57,567 bases of DNA, from assembly GCA_023426575.1 (NCBI GenBank), contig JAFAAL010000047.1, positions 1-57,567 of the forward strand, read 5' to 3'. Source of the DNA: Bacillota bacterium (GTDB lineage Bacteria > Bacillota > Clostridia > Saccharofermentanales > DTU023). The notes beneath the pieces are model-generated. The model ran no database searches. It was not told where the DNA came from and saw nothing but the letters and a program-made list of their open reading frames with translations. Positions 18,469-27,495 of the stretch are shown piece by piece; positions within the stretch are counted from its first letter, which is position 1, and the number at the start of each line of letters is the position of its first letter. The position numbers were made by a program, and so were the translations under genes.

Positions 18469-19296
18469 ATGTGCGAAAAAAAGTCAAAAGAGCCGACAAT
18501 GGAGGCTTTTGGAAAAAAGGATAATAAGTTTCAAGATGCACAGGCTATCCGCTCTGACGTCGACCGTTTCTATCGAATGGTCGCCGCGGGCGATGAAGCG
18601 GTCGATATTCCGCCCGAGCAAATTTATGACTCCCTCGGCTACGATCCGACTCTCCTCGCGGAATTTCCGCTCGAGATTCAGCAGGGGCTCTCCTGTGGCA
18701 ATCCGCTGCAGGCCCTGGTCTACCACGCGGGCGAGACGGTTCTCGACCTCGGCTGTGGGGCGGGGCTGGACCTTTTTCTCCTCAGGATTCAGCGGCCCGA
18801 TCTCGGCATACTCTACGGCGTTGACCGCCTGCCCGAGATGCTGGCCAAGGCGGAGCGCGTCCGGGATAAGAAGGGTCTCCAGGATATTGATTTTCGACAG
18901 GGGACGCTGACCGCTCTTCCCTATCCCGATGGCAGTATCGACAAGGTCATCAGTAACTGCGTCATCAATCTCGAGCCGGATAAGCTCGGCGCCTATCGCG
19001 AGATCTTCCGCGTCTTGAAGCCCGGCGGGCAGTTTGCGATCTCCGATATTCTCCTGAAGCAGCCGCTGAATGAGGAGATTCTCGCCCTCCCCGACGTCTA
19101 CGGGACCTGAATCGGCGGTGCCCTCCCGGCGGGAGAACTTAAAGAAATCATTGAGAGCGCAGGATTCCAGAATTTCAGGATCATTCAAGAAGAAGTGACC
19201 GATGCCTACGCCAAGAAGTGGGGCTATGGCCTAGCGATCAAGGCATACATCGGACGTGGCCTCATTGTCGGCACAAAAGGAGAGAGCGAGGCCTAA
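18469..19296 (+). CDS. arsM: ArsM-type methyltransferase, probable selenoprotein (in-frame UGA at codon 214)
   Basis: SAM-dependent arsenite methyltransferase-like protein, 275 aa if UGA 19108-19110 is read as selenocysteine. Seen: LSCGNPLQAL, SAM motif VLDLGCGAGLDLFLL (~residue 92), a conserved As-ligand-type cysteine in VISNCVINLEPDK, VLKPGGQFAISDI, then DVYGT-U-IGGAL. In the family this last position is a cysteine (GCVSGA-like), one of the arsenic-binding thiols, so the UGA replaces a conserved Cys. After it the frame stays open for 61 codons with sensible sequence (ELKEIIESAGFQNFRII, YGLAIKAYIGRGLIV) to TAA 19294. Without recoding the protein would lose its third metal ligand and C-terminus. 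A SECIS-like hairpin follows the UGA. UGA is a normal stop in addB and the cysteine desulfurase gene, so it is not Trp here. ATG 18499 is an alternative start. A nonsense-mutated pseudogene is the other explanation. Confidence 0.85.
19108..19139 (+). promoter_or_regulatory. Candidate bacterial SECIS element following in-frame UGA
   Basis: UGA at 19108-19110; then CTCCC (19123-19127), loop GGC (19128-19130), GGGAG (19131-19135), a perfect 5-bp stem. The apical loop begins 18 nt after the UGA and starts with G, fitting bacterial SECIS rules (short apical loop with an early G, about 16-37 nt downstream). Lower pairing is not obvious. selB and selC are not in the window. Confidence 0.65.
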
Positions 19297-19298
19297 GT

Positions 19299-19314
19299 TT
19301 AGTATTCGTACTAA
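19299..19314 (+). other. Small hairpin with TTCG loop just after arsM stop
   Basis: TTAGTA-TTCG-TACTAA, a perfect 6-bp stem closed by a UUCG tetraloop, starting 3 nt after the arsM stop codon. No T-run follows, so it is more likely a 3'-end stabiliser than a terminator. Confidence 0.5.
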
Positions 19315-19347
19315 GTCCAGAGACTGATCAGCTTCACCTTGTCTTAT

Positions 19348-19362
19348 TGAAAATCATTATAA
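19348..19362 (+). promoter_or_regulatory. Probable Fur box upstream of the Fe(III) ABC transporter
   Basis: TGAAAATCATTATAA matches 13 of 15 positions of the 7-1-7 Fur consensus TGATAATCATTATCA. It overlaps a possible -10 (TATAAA at 19358-19363) and lies ~140 nt before the substrate-binding protein gene, fitting iron-responsive repression of that operon. Confidence 0.6.
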
Positions 19363-19444
19363 AAGCCCCCCTTGCAGCCCGCCCCTTATGATATTTTCTA
19401 ATAAGGCTAGTCTTTTGCCCGCAAAACGCTTATATATATTGGGC

Positions 19445-19490
19445 GGCGCCGAGAAACCACGGGCGCCAGGCAAAATTCAGAGGAATTTTG
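19445..19490 (+). other. Structured 5' leader of the iron transporter operon
   Basis: Two hairpins precede ATG 19505: GGCGCC (19445-19450) with GGCGCC (19462-19467), and CAAAATTC (19471-19478) with GAATTTTG (19483-19490) around an AGAG loop. The second ends next to the Shine-Dalgarno (GGAAAGG). I recognise no riboswitch class. The leader may influence translation. Confidence 0.4.
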
Positions 19491-19504
19491 GAAAGGAAAA
19501 AAGG

Positions 19505-20608
19505 ATGAAAAACATTCGTTGGATCGCCATTTTGATGGCTCTGATCTTCTCTCTCGCCCTCGTCTTCACCGGCTGTGATCAGCTCGGTCAAAAGAGCGAA
19601 GAGAGCCAGGTCGATTTAGAAGAAAAGACAGATAAGAGCGAAGAGAGTGAGGCTACCGAGGCTCAGGGGGATCTCCCCTTTGCCGGCCGGACCTTAAACG
19701 TCATCGCCACTTCTGAGAAGTATGCCGAGCTCTTCGATCGCTTCAGTGCTGAGACGGGCGCTAAGGTCGAATTTCTCTCCATGAGTTCTGGTGAGGTCCT
19801 CTCCAGAGTCGAAGCAGAGGGCAAGCCGATGGCCGACCTCTGGTTTGGCGGTGGTCTTGATGCCTTTATCGCCGCCAAAGACAAGGGCTTCCTCCACGCC
19901 TATCAGCCGGCCGAAGCTGAGAAGATCGACGCCAAGTTCAAGGATCCCGAGGGCTACTGGATTGCCAAGGGCATCACCGTCGTCGGCTTCCTCGCCAATA
20001 ATAAGGTCCTGGCCGACAAGGGACTCGAAGTTCCCAAGTCATGGGCCGAACTCGCCGACCCCAAGTATAAGGACGAAGTCATCATGAGCACCCCCGCCGT
20101 CTCTGGCACAATGTTTGCCGCGGTCAAGGGCCTCCTCGACCTCTACGGCGAAGATGAGGGCTGGGCGTATTTCGAGAAGCTGAACGAGAATATTCCCTTT
20201 TACGGCAAGCGCGGCAAGGATCCCCAGGAGAAGACGGTCGCTGGCGAATTTGCCATCGGCATCATCCCAGCGGATAAGTCGGCTTTTGACGCTGCTGAGG
20301 AAAATGATCTCACCGTCGTCTATCCCGAGGACGGCATCCCCTGGGTTCCCGAGGGAGTCGCCATCTTTAAGGATGCGCCTGGCGCAGATATCGCCGAGGC
20401 CTTTGTCGACTTTATGCTCCGCGACGAGATTCAAGAGGAAATCGCCCGCCTCGACGGCAAGGATGGTCAGCAGATGATCAAGCCAGGGATCAAGGGCTAC
20501 GAGCTCGGCCTCCCCGGCGAGAAACTGATCGATGAGAACTTGCCTGAGTTCGGCTCACTCCGCGAAGAGATCTTAAAGCGCTGGGAAGAGCTGACCCAGG
20601 GCAAATAA
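19505..20608 (+). CDS. Fe(III)-type ABC transporter substrate-binding lipoprotein (FbpA/AfuA-like)
   Basis: Periplasmic-binding-protein-like lipoprotein of 367 aa. An N-terminal signal ends in a lipobox (LVFTGC, Cys at ~22), followed by a Glu/Ser/Lys-rich tether and an extracellular solute-binding fold (LNVIATSEKYAELFDRFSAETGAKVEF, MADLWFGGGLDAFIAAKDKG, VAGEFAIGIIPADKSAF). This belongs to the iron/thiamine/phosphonate binding class. ATG 19505 is chosen because AAAGGAAAAAAGG precedes it and the signal peptide starts there; the longer frame from 19388 has no ribosome binding site. Downstream are a double-length permease and an ATPase. The Fur-like box upstream supports iron over the alternatives, but ligand specificity is inferred. 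Confidence 0.88.
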   Translation: MKNIRWIAILMALIFSLALVFTGCDQLGQKSEESQVDLEEKTDKSEESEATEAQGDLPFAGRTLNVIATSEKYAELFDRFSAETGAKVEFLSMSSGEVLSRVEAEGKPMADLWFGGGLDAFIAAKDKGFLHAYQPAEAEKIDAKFKDPEGYWIAKGITVVGFLANNKVLADKGLEVPKSWAELADPKYKDEVIMSTPAVSGTMFAAVKGLLDLYGEDEGWAYFEKLNENIPFYGKRGKDPQEKTVAGEFAIGIIPADKSAFDAAEENDLTVVYPEDGIPWVPEGVAIFKDAPGADIAEAFVDFMLRDEIQEEIARLDGKDGQQMIKPGIKGYELGLPGEKLIDENLPEFGSLREEILKRWEELTQGK

Positions 20609-20617
20609 GCCTCGTCA

Positions 20618-22327
20618 GTGACGATTCCCAGTCTGAGTCCAGAGAAATTTTTGAGGCGTCAGCGCCTCTCTGATCGCTGCGTGACGGGCCTGATCTGGCT
20701 CGTCTACGCAGCGATTTTTCTCTTTATCCTCTACCCGATTCTGGCCCTCTTCTACCACAGCCTCTGGGCTCGCTCGGGTCTGGGTCTTATGGGTGCCTGG
20801 CGAATCGTCCGCGCGAGCCAGACGCTCCTGAAAAATTCGCTGCTCTCGGCCGTCCTGACGAGCCTCCTCAGCACGAGCCTGACCGTCGCCGTCGGCCTGG
20901 TCACGGCGATGAGTCGCCCGTCTCTGAAGCGTATCATCCGACTGGCCCTCCTCCTGACGATGATCTCACCGCCCTTTGTCACTTCTCTCTCCTATATCAA
21001 TCTCTTTGGGCGGCGCGGCCTCATCACCTACGAGCTCCTCGGCCTCAGTCTCAATCCCTACGGCATGACGGGCGTCATCCTCATGCAATCCCTCTCCTAT
21101 CTCTCACTCCACGCCCTCCTCCTGGCCGCTGCGATCGAGCGCATCCCTAGCGCCCTGATCAAGAGCGGCCTCGACCTCGGCGCGAGTCCCAGCCGCGTCA
21201 TCACGGAGCTGATCCTGCCAGAGCTGAAGCCGACCATCGGCATCATCGCCCTCCTCAATTTCATCAAGAGCCTCGCCGATTTCTCGACGCCAGCCATCAT
21301 CGGCGGCCGCTTCAATACGCTCGCCACCGCCGCCTATCTCAGCATGGTCGCAGGGGGAGATATCAATCGGGCGGCCGTCTTAAACAGCCTGATCTTTATC
21401 CCCGCCCTCATCGTCTATCTCTTCTACCGGCGCTATCACAAAAAGGAAAATATGAAAGATCGGAGCAGCTCATTTTATGCGCTGCCCCGACGCGGCCTCG
21501 TCTATCACTTCTGCGCCCTCGTGACACTCTTTGTCCTCACAGCTCTCATCCTCCAATATGGCGCCTTAATCGCCGAGGCCTTTATCCAGAGGCAGGGCGG
21601 CCAGATCCACTTCACCCTCGCGCATTTTCGTACGAGTTCCGTCCACCTCAGTGGGGCCATGCTGCGCTCCATTCTCTACGCTGTGACCGCCGCGCTCGGC
21701 GGCACGATCATCGGCTTCCTCCTCGGCTATGCGCTGCACGATCGACCGGGGTCTCTTGTCAAGACGATCGACTTTCTCGCCACGCTCCCCTATGTCCTGC
21801 CAGGGAGCTTCTTCGGCATCGCCTACATCTACGCTTTCCGCGCCGCGCCTCTCGCTCTGACGGGGACGGCCGCCATTGTCGTCCTCAACATGCTCTTTAA
21901 GCAGCTGCCCTTTAATGCCCAGGTCGGGAGTGAAGCGGTGCAAAATGTCGACCGCGCCATCCCCCAGTCCATCGCTGACCTCGGTGGCAGTCGCCTCCGT
22001 CAATTGACGGACGGCTTCCTCCCCCTCTCACGGGGTCCGCTCTTTGTCAGCTTTGTCAACAGCTTTGCCTCGAGTATGTGTACGGTCGGCAGCATCCTCT
22101 TCCTCGTCTACCCTGGGCAGAAAGTCGCCACCATCGTCCTCTTCGACCTCATCCAGAGCGGCAAATACAATACGGGCAGCGCCCTGGCCCTCTGGATCAT
22201 GGGGGTGACACTGCTTGGAAATGGCCTCTTCTACCTCTTCATTGCTAGGCAGCATCGGCAGCCCGGCAAGGACTACAGTCTGGATAAAGGAGAAAGAAAT
22301 GACAAAATGTCTTCTCGAAGTCTCTAA
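20618..22327 (+). CDS. Fe(III)-type ABC transporter permease, two fused BPD domains (FbpB-like)
   Basis: Inner-membrane channel component, 569 aa. It has two consecutive binding-protein-dependent transport modules of about six transmembrane helices each, so one chain forms the channel as in FbpB. EAA-loop-like sequences are seen in each half: SGLDLGASPSRVITELILPE near residue ~185 and SIADLGGSRLRQLTDGFLPL near ~450. GTG 20618 is the only upstream start but has no visible Shine-Dalgarno; coupling to the preceding gene 9 nt away may help. It overlaps the ATPase gene by 29 nt. Substrate inferred from context. Confidence 0.88.
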   Translation: MTIPSLSPEKFLRRQRLSDRCVTGLIWLVYAAIFLFILYPILALFYHSLWARSGLGLMGAWRIVRASQTLLKNSLLSAVLTSLLSTSLTVAVGLVTAMSRPSLKRIIRLALLLTMISPPFVTSLSYINLFGRRGLITYELLGLSLNPYGMTGVILMQSLSYLSLHALLLAAAIERIPSALIKSGLDLGASPSRVITELILPELKPTIGIIALLNFIKSLADFSTPAIIGGRFNTLATAAYLSMVAGGDINRAAVLNSLIFIPALIVYLFYRRYHKKENMKDRSSSFYALPRRGLVYHFCALVTLFVLTALILQYGALIAEAFIQRQGGQIHFTLAHFRTSSVHLSGAMLRSILYAVTAALGGTIIGFLLGYALHDRPGSLVKTIDFLATLPYVLPGSFFGIAYIYAFRAAPLALTGTAAIVVLNMLFKQLPFNAQVGSEAVQNVDRAIPQSIADLGGSRLRQLTDGFLPLSRGPLFVSFVNSFASSMCTVGSILFLVYPGQKVATIVLFDLIQSGKYNTGSALALWIMGVTLLGNGLFYLFIARQHRQPGKDYSLDKGERNDKMSSRSL

Positions 22328-23282
22328 GCTCTGCAAGTCTTATGACGGCCAAGAGGTCGTCCGCGATCTCAGTTTTGAGCTCAAGAGCGGCCAGCTCCTC
22401 TGCCTCCTCGGCCCCTCCGGCTGTGGCAAGACCACCGTCCTCAATTGCATCGGTGGCTTCGTCACGCCCGACAGCGGGAGCATTCGCCTGAGAGGTCAGG
22501 AGATCTTGAATCTAGCGCCAGAACGTCGTCCCGTCGCCACTGTCTTCCAATCGTACGGCCTCTTCCCGCAGATGCGCGTTGCCGAGAATATCGCCTACGG
22601 ACTTAAGATCCGCCAGCTCCCTCGAGCCCAGCGCGAGGCCAGGGTGGCCGAGATGATCGAGCTCCTCGGACTCCAGGGCCTCGAAGAGCGCTACCCCTCG
22701 GAACTCTCCGGTGGCCAGCAACAACGTGTCGCCCTCGCCCGCTCCCTCATTCTCGAACCTGCGCTCCTGCTCCTCGACGAGCCCCTCTCCAATCTCGATG
22801 CCAAGCTACGCATAGAGCTCCGAGAAAAGATTCGAGAACTCCAGCAGAGCCTCGGTCTCGCCATGATCTTTGTCACACATGATCAGGAGGAGGCCTTTAT
22901 CATTGCGGACCAGATTCTCCTCATGGCCGAGGGAGAAATTGTCCAGGCTGCCAGTCCCGAGACACTCTACCAATCACCCGAGAACCCCTTTGCCCTCAGC
23001 TTTATCGGCAGCAGCAATCGCGAGGGAGATTGCTATCTTCGCTACGAGAACGTCCGCTTCTGGCCAAGAGGTACCGAGCGCCCTAGCGATCTTCAGGAGG
23101 GCGTGGAGATCAGTTCGGGCACTGTGGCGGCTGTAAACTTCCGCGGACGATTCTACGAATATCGCCTGAAAGTCGACAGGAATCCCGATCTCCCCCTCTA
23201 CAGTCTCCAGCTTGCAGGCGAGAAGAGAGCGCTCCCAGTGGGAACGGCTGTGGAGGTCTACTTGCCGTGGCAGCGAATTTAG
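22299..23282 (+). CDS. Fe(III)-type ABC transporter ATP-binding protein (FbpC-like)
   Basis: ATPase energising the upstream permease, 327 aa. Walker A GPSGCGKTTVLN, Q-loop ATVFQSYGLFPQM, signature LSGGQQQRVALARSL, Walker B LLLLDEPLSNLDAKL, and H-loop MIFVTHDQEEAFII are all intact. A C-terminal ~85 residues resemble the TOBE-like regulatory region of the polyamine/iron importers. ATG 22299 has AAAGGAG upstream and overlaps the permease end, so translation is likely coupled; an in-frame ATG at 22215 lies deep inside the permease gene and is unlikely. The pseudogene fragment of a different ABC ATPase begins ~45 nt after the stop. Confidence 0.92.
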   Translation: MTKCLLEVSKLCKSYDGQEVVRDLSFELKSGQLLCLLGPSGCGKTTVLNCIGGFVTPDSGSIRLRGQEILNLAPERRPVATVFQSYGLFPQMRVAENIAYGLKIRQLPRAQREARVAEMIELLGLQGLEERYPSELSGGQQQRVALARSLILEPALLLLDEPLSNLDAKLRIELREKIRELQQSLGLAMIFVTHDQEEAFIIADQILLMAEGEIVQAASPETLYQSPENPFALSFIGSSNREGDCYLRYENVRFWPRGTERPSDLQEGVEISSGTVAAVNFRGRFYEYRLKVDRNPDLPLYSLQLAGEKRALPVGTAVEVYLPWQRI

Positions 23283-23327
23283 CTTCTTTGTCTCTGGATT
23301 GTTCCTACAGTTTATCCATATCTGTGA

Positions 23328-23651
23328 AAGCGGAAGAGACGCGTTGCAGAGCTTCTGGAGATTGTCGGGCTCGCCCACTGCGAGAAAAAATATCCCAGCG
23401 AATTTTCCGGCGGGGAGTGCCAGAGACTGGCCATTGCGCGGGCTCTGAGCTATGAGGCCCCTCTCCTCTTGACGGATGAACCCACGGGGAATCTCGACGC
23501 AAACACCGCCCGAGGCATCATCGATATTTTCAGACGCATCAACGAGGCGGGGACCTCTGTCATCATGGTGACCCATGATGAGGATCTCCTCTTTGCCTGT
23601 ACTGCCGTCTATCGCCTCGAGGGAGGACGCCTGCATCTTCTGACAGCATGA
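23328..23651 (+). pseudogene. Remnant of a LolD/MacB/FtsE-type ABC ATPase (C-terminal half only)
   Basis: An open frame after an in-frame TGA (23325-23327) encodes the rear half of an ABC ATPase: VAELLEIVGLAHCEKKYPSE, signature FSGGECQRLAIARAL, Walker B PLLLTDEPTGNLDA, H-loop VIMVTHDEDLLF, and VYRLEGGRLHLL before the stop. Walker A and the Q-loop are absent here and upstream, so it cannot be a working ATPase. The TDEPTGNLD signature places it in the MacB/LolD/FtsE group, different from the importer ATPase just upstream, so it is not a tandem duplicate. No matching permease is present. Probably the residue of a deletion. Confidence 0.8.
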
Positions 23652-23679
23652 GCTTTCGAGCTGAGCCGGCTGCGCAAAA

Positions 23680-23701
23680 AGCACTCTAAAAGTGCTATAA
23701 T
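23680..23701 (+). promoter_or_regulatory. Candidate eno promoter with overlapping inverted repeat
   Basis: Extended -10 TGCTATAAT at 23693-23701 with no clear -35. AGCACT (23680-23685) and AGTGCT (23691-23696) form a perfect 6-bp inverted repeat around CTAAA, overlapping the -10, a plausible operator. The enolase ATG is 42 nt downstream, with GGAGGT at 23733-23738. Confidence 0.5.
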
Positions 23702-23743
23702 GGGCCGAACTTATATGTCTATATTTCATTTGGGAGGTCCAAT

Positions 23744-25066
<1,323 letters not shown>

Positions 25067-25079
25067 AGCATAAGATGAG

Positions 25080-25107
25080 GCCCCGGAGATTTTCGGGGCT
25101 TTTTTTA
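25080..25107 (+). terminator. Intrinsic terminator of eno
   Basis: GCCCCG (25080-25085) pairs with CGGGGC (25094-25099), followed by a run of seven T. It begins 14 nt after the eno stop codon. Confidence 0.9.
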
Positions 25108-25131
25108 TCTTTTATTGAGTAAAGGTGAGCT

Positions 25132-26226
25132 ATGAAACTTCTCTTCCAAGATATTTCTAAGTCATTTGGCTCCAAGGAGGTCCTCCGCGACCTCCATTTT
25201 GAAGTGGAGTCGGGACGTGCCTTCGGCCTCCTCGGGCGCAATGGTGCGGGCAAGACGACAACGATTCGCATCCTGATGAATGTCTTTCCGCCCGATCGCG
25301 GCGAGATCACACTCGACGGACAGTCGATTCTCAATCGCAAGGAGGAGGTCCGCTCTTTTGGCTATCTGCCGGAGGAGAAGGGGCTCTATCCGAAGCAGCA
25401 GATCCTGCACCAGATGATCTATATCGGGCAGCTACGCGGTCTGACGCGGCGCGAGGCGCGGGCGAGTGCCAGGCACTGGCTCGACCGACTCGGCATGCTC
25501 GAGCATCAGAATCATAAGCTCGAGACCCTGTCCAAGGGGAATCAGCAGAAGATTCAGCTCGCCGTCGCCCTGATCACGGATCCCGACGTCGTCATCTTGG
25601 ATGAGCCGTTCTCGGGGCTCGACCCCGTCAACTCACTGCTCCTACGAGACGTCGTCAAGGAGCTCGTGAGATCGGGGAAGCTGGTCCTCTTCTCCTCACA
25701 TCAGATGACCTATGTCGAGAGTTTTTGTGACCAGGTGGCAATCTTAAACGACGGCCACATCGTCCTCCAGGGGGCCATTACGGATCTCAAGCGCGCCTAT
25801 CCGCGCGACACCATTCATCTGCGCCTCGGCTCGACCGCGGCGACGATGAGTCCTGAGGAGACGCTGCGCTATGTCTCGAAACTGCAGCAGAATAACGCAA
25901 TCTCTCGGCCACTTTATGATCTGACCCCCATGAACGAGGGCATCCGACTTCGGCTCGAAAGTCCCGAGGACAAGGACCAGCTCCTCTCAGACCTCGTGCA
26001 GCTCGAGATCCCGATTGAGAGCTTTAGTGTCGTCGAACCCTCGCTCGAGGACATCTTTGTCCGCATGACCCAGGATCAGCCGGCAGAGGCTGAGCCGAAC
26101 GAGGGTGGACCTGCAGAGAGCGGGCGGGGCCAGAGTGATCCCAGCCAGGATCAGGCCGCCCGCGAAGCGTCCCCAGAGAGATCCTCTGCAGATGAGAGAG
26201 AAGGGAGTGTGTCCCATGCGAGATAA
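25132..26226 (+). CDS. ABC transporter ATP-binding protein (NatA-like)
   Basis: ATPase of an exporter, 364 aa. Walker A LLGRNGAGKTTTIRIL (~residue 35), Q-loop FGYLPEEKGLYPKQ, signature LSKGNQQKIQLAVAL, Walker B VVILDEPFSGLDPVN and H-loop LVLFSSHQMTYVE are intact; the SKGNQQ form is characteristic of the NatA/YhaQ group. The C-terminal ~60 residues are rich in Glu, Pro, Ser and Gln and look disordered. The start has AAAGGTGAGCT upstream. Its stop overlaps the permease start by 11 nt. The substrate is unknown; Na+ efflux or peptide/antibiotic export are family possibilities. Confidence 0.9.
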   Translation: MKLLFQDISKSFGSKEVLRDLHFEVESGRAFGLLGRNGAGKTTTIRILMNVFPPDRGEITLDGQSILNRKEEVRSFGYLPEEKGLYPKQQILHQMIYIGQLRGLTRREARASARHWLDRLGMLEHQNHKLETLSKGNQQKIQLAVALITDPDVVILDEPFSGLDPVNSLLLRDVVKELVRSGKLVLFSSHQMTYVESFCDQVAILNDGHIVLQGAITDLKRAYPRDTIHLRLGSTAATMSPEETLRYVSKLQQNNAISRPLYDLTPMNEGIRLRLESPEDKDQLLSDLVQLEIPIESFSVVEPSLEDIFVRMTQDQPAEAEPNEGGPAESGRGQSDPSQDQAAREASPERSSADEREGSVSHAR

Positions 26227-27493
26227 AAACGAGAATAAGCGCCTCTCCGCCACCGCGACGGTGACGCGCTTTGAATTTCACAATTACCTGACGAGCAAGA
26301 GTTTTATTGTGACGACTCTAGTCGTCGTCCTCCTGATCGGCCTGACTCTAAACCTCCCCTATCTGTTCTCCATCTTCAAGTCAAAGAGCGCCGACAAGCA
26401 AAAGGAGGTCTACCTCGTCGACCAGACAGGCGCTTACGCCAATCTCGAATCTCTCGCCGCCGCCGACCCCAGTGGCGAATACATCTTCAAGCGGGGCGAG
26501 GTCCGAGACGACGCAAGCTACCGAAAGCTCGCCCAGGCAGAGAAGACCTTTGGCATCTTCATCATCGAGGATGCGGAACACTTCCGCTGGATCACCCGGC
26601 GCAAACCGTTCAATAATCACTTGGAACATAATCTCGCAGAGCTTGCGAGCCGAGAGCTCAAGGCGCAGAAACTGCAGGCCGCGGGCGTCGATTCGAAAAA
26701 TATCCAGCTCGCCTTTGCAGAGCCGGAGATCCAATTGACCGAACTCGTCGAGGAGAGCGGCAAGACGCAGGAGCGGACCATGCCCTACACCTACGCCCTG
26801 GTCATCGTCCTCTACATGTTCCTCTTAAGCTACGGCCAGATGACCGCCACCTCCGTCGCCTCCGAAAAGTCGACCAGGACCATGGAGATCCTCATCACCT
26901 CGACGCAGCCCCGAAACCTCATCTATGGCAAAGTCTTCGGGGCTGGCCTCGCGGGCCTCTTCCAGATGGCCGTCTTCGGCGCCGCCTACTACTTCTTCTA
27001 CTCCCTCTCGCGCCTGACGGGGATGAGCGTCCAATTCATCACGGGCGAGCTTGACCTCCCGCTCTCCGTCTTCATCATGTCGGTCGTCGTCTTCCTCCTG
27101 ACTTACCTCGCCTTTGCCTTCCTCTTCAGCGCCGTCGGCTCTCTCGTCACCCGCTCCGAGGAAGTCTCACAGGTCATCACCCCACTGACGACGATCATCA
27201 TCGGCATCTTCTTCGTCTCGATCTTTGCCACCTTTGACCCCGACAAACTCTGGGTGACCATCAGCTCCTTTATCCCGCTGGTCGGCGCCCTCGTCTTCTT
27301 CGTCCGCACGGCCATGCTTGAGGTGCCCATCTGGCAGAGTATCCTCGCCGCCATCATCCACAGTGCGACCGTCTTCCTCTGTGCCAAGATCGCGATCACG
27401 ATCTACCGCAACGGCGTCTTAAACTACGGCCGTCCGCCAAAGTTTAAGGACATCTTTAAAATCTTGAAAAAAGCCAGGAAAGAGAGCGCCTAA
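26216..27493 (+). CDS. ABC-2 type exporter permease (NatB-like)
   Basis: Membrane partner of the upstream ATPase, 425 aa. One hydrophobic helix near the N-terminus (FIVTTLVVVLLIGLTLNLPY) is followed by a large extracytoplasmic region, then a cluster of about five helices (MPYTYALVIVLYMFLLSYGQ, GLFQMAVFGAAYYFFYSLS, LSVFIMSVVVFLLTYLAFAF, ITPLTTIIIGIFFVSIF and others). EKSTRTMEILITSTQPRNLI between the first two helices of the cluster is typical of NatB/ABC-2 permeases. ATG 26216 has GAGAGAAGGGAG upstream; a longer in-frame start at 26105 lies inside the ATPase gene and is unlikely. Co-transcribed with nadE, mutM and cls. Confidence 0.88.
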   Translation: MRDKNENKRLSATATVTRFEFHNYLTSKSFIVTTLVVVLLIGLTLNLPYLFSIFKSKSADKQKEVYLVDQTGAYANLESLAAADPSGEYIFKRGEVRDDASYRKLAQAEKTFGIFIIEDAEHFRWITRRKPFNNHLEHNLAELASRELKAQKLQAAGVDSKNIQLAFAEPEIQLTELVEESGKTQERTMPYTYALVIVLYMFLLSYGQMTATSVASEKSTRTMEILITSTQPRNLIYGKVFGAGLAGLFQMAVFGAAYYFFYSLSRLTGMSVQFITGELDLPLSVFIMSVVVFLLTYLAFAFLFSAVGSLVTRSEEVSQVITPLTTIIIGIFFVSIFATFDPDKLWVTISSFIPLVGALVFFVRTAMLEVPIWQSILAAIIHSATVFLCAKIAITIYRNGVLNYGRPPKFKDIFKILKKARKESA

Positions 27494-27495
27494 GA

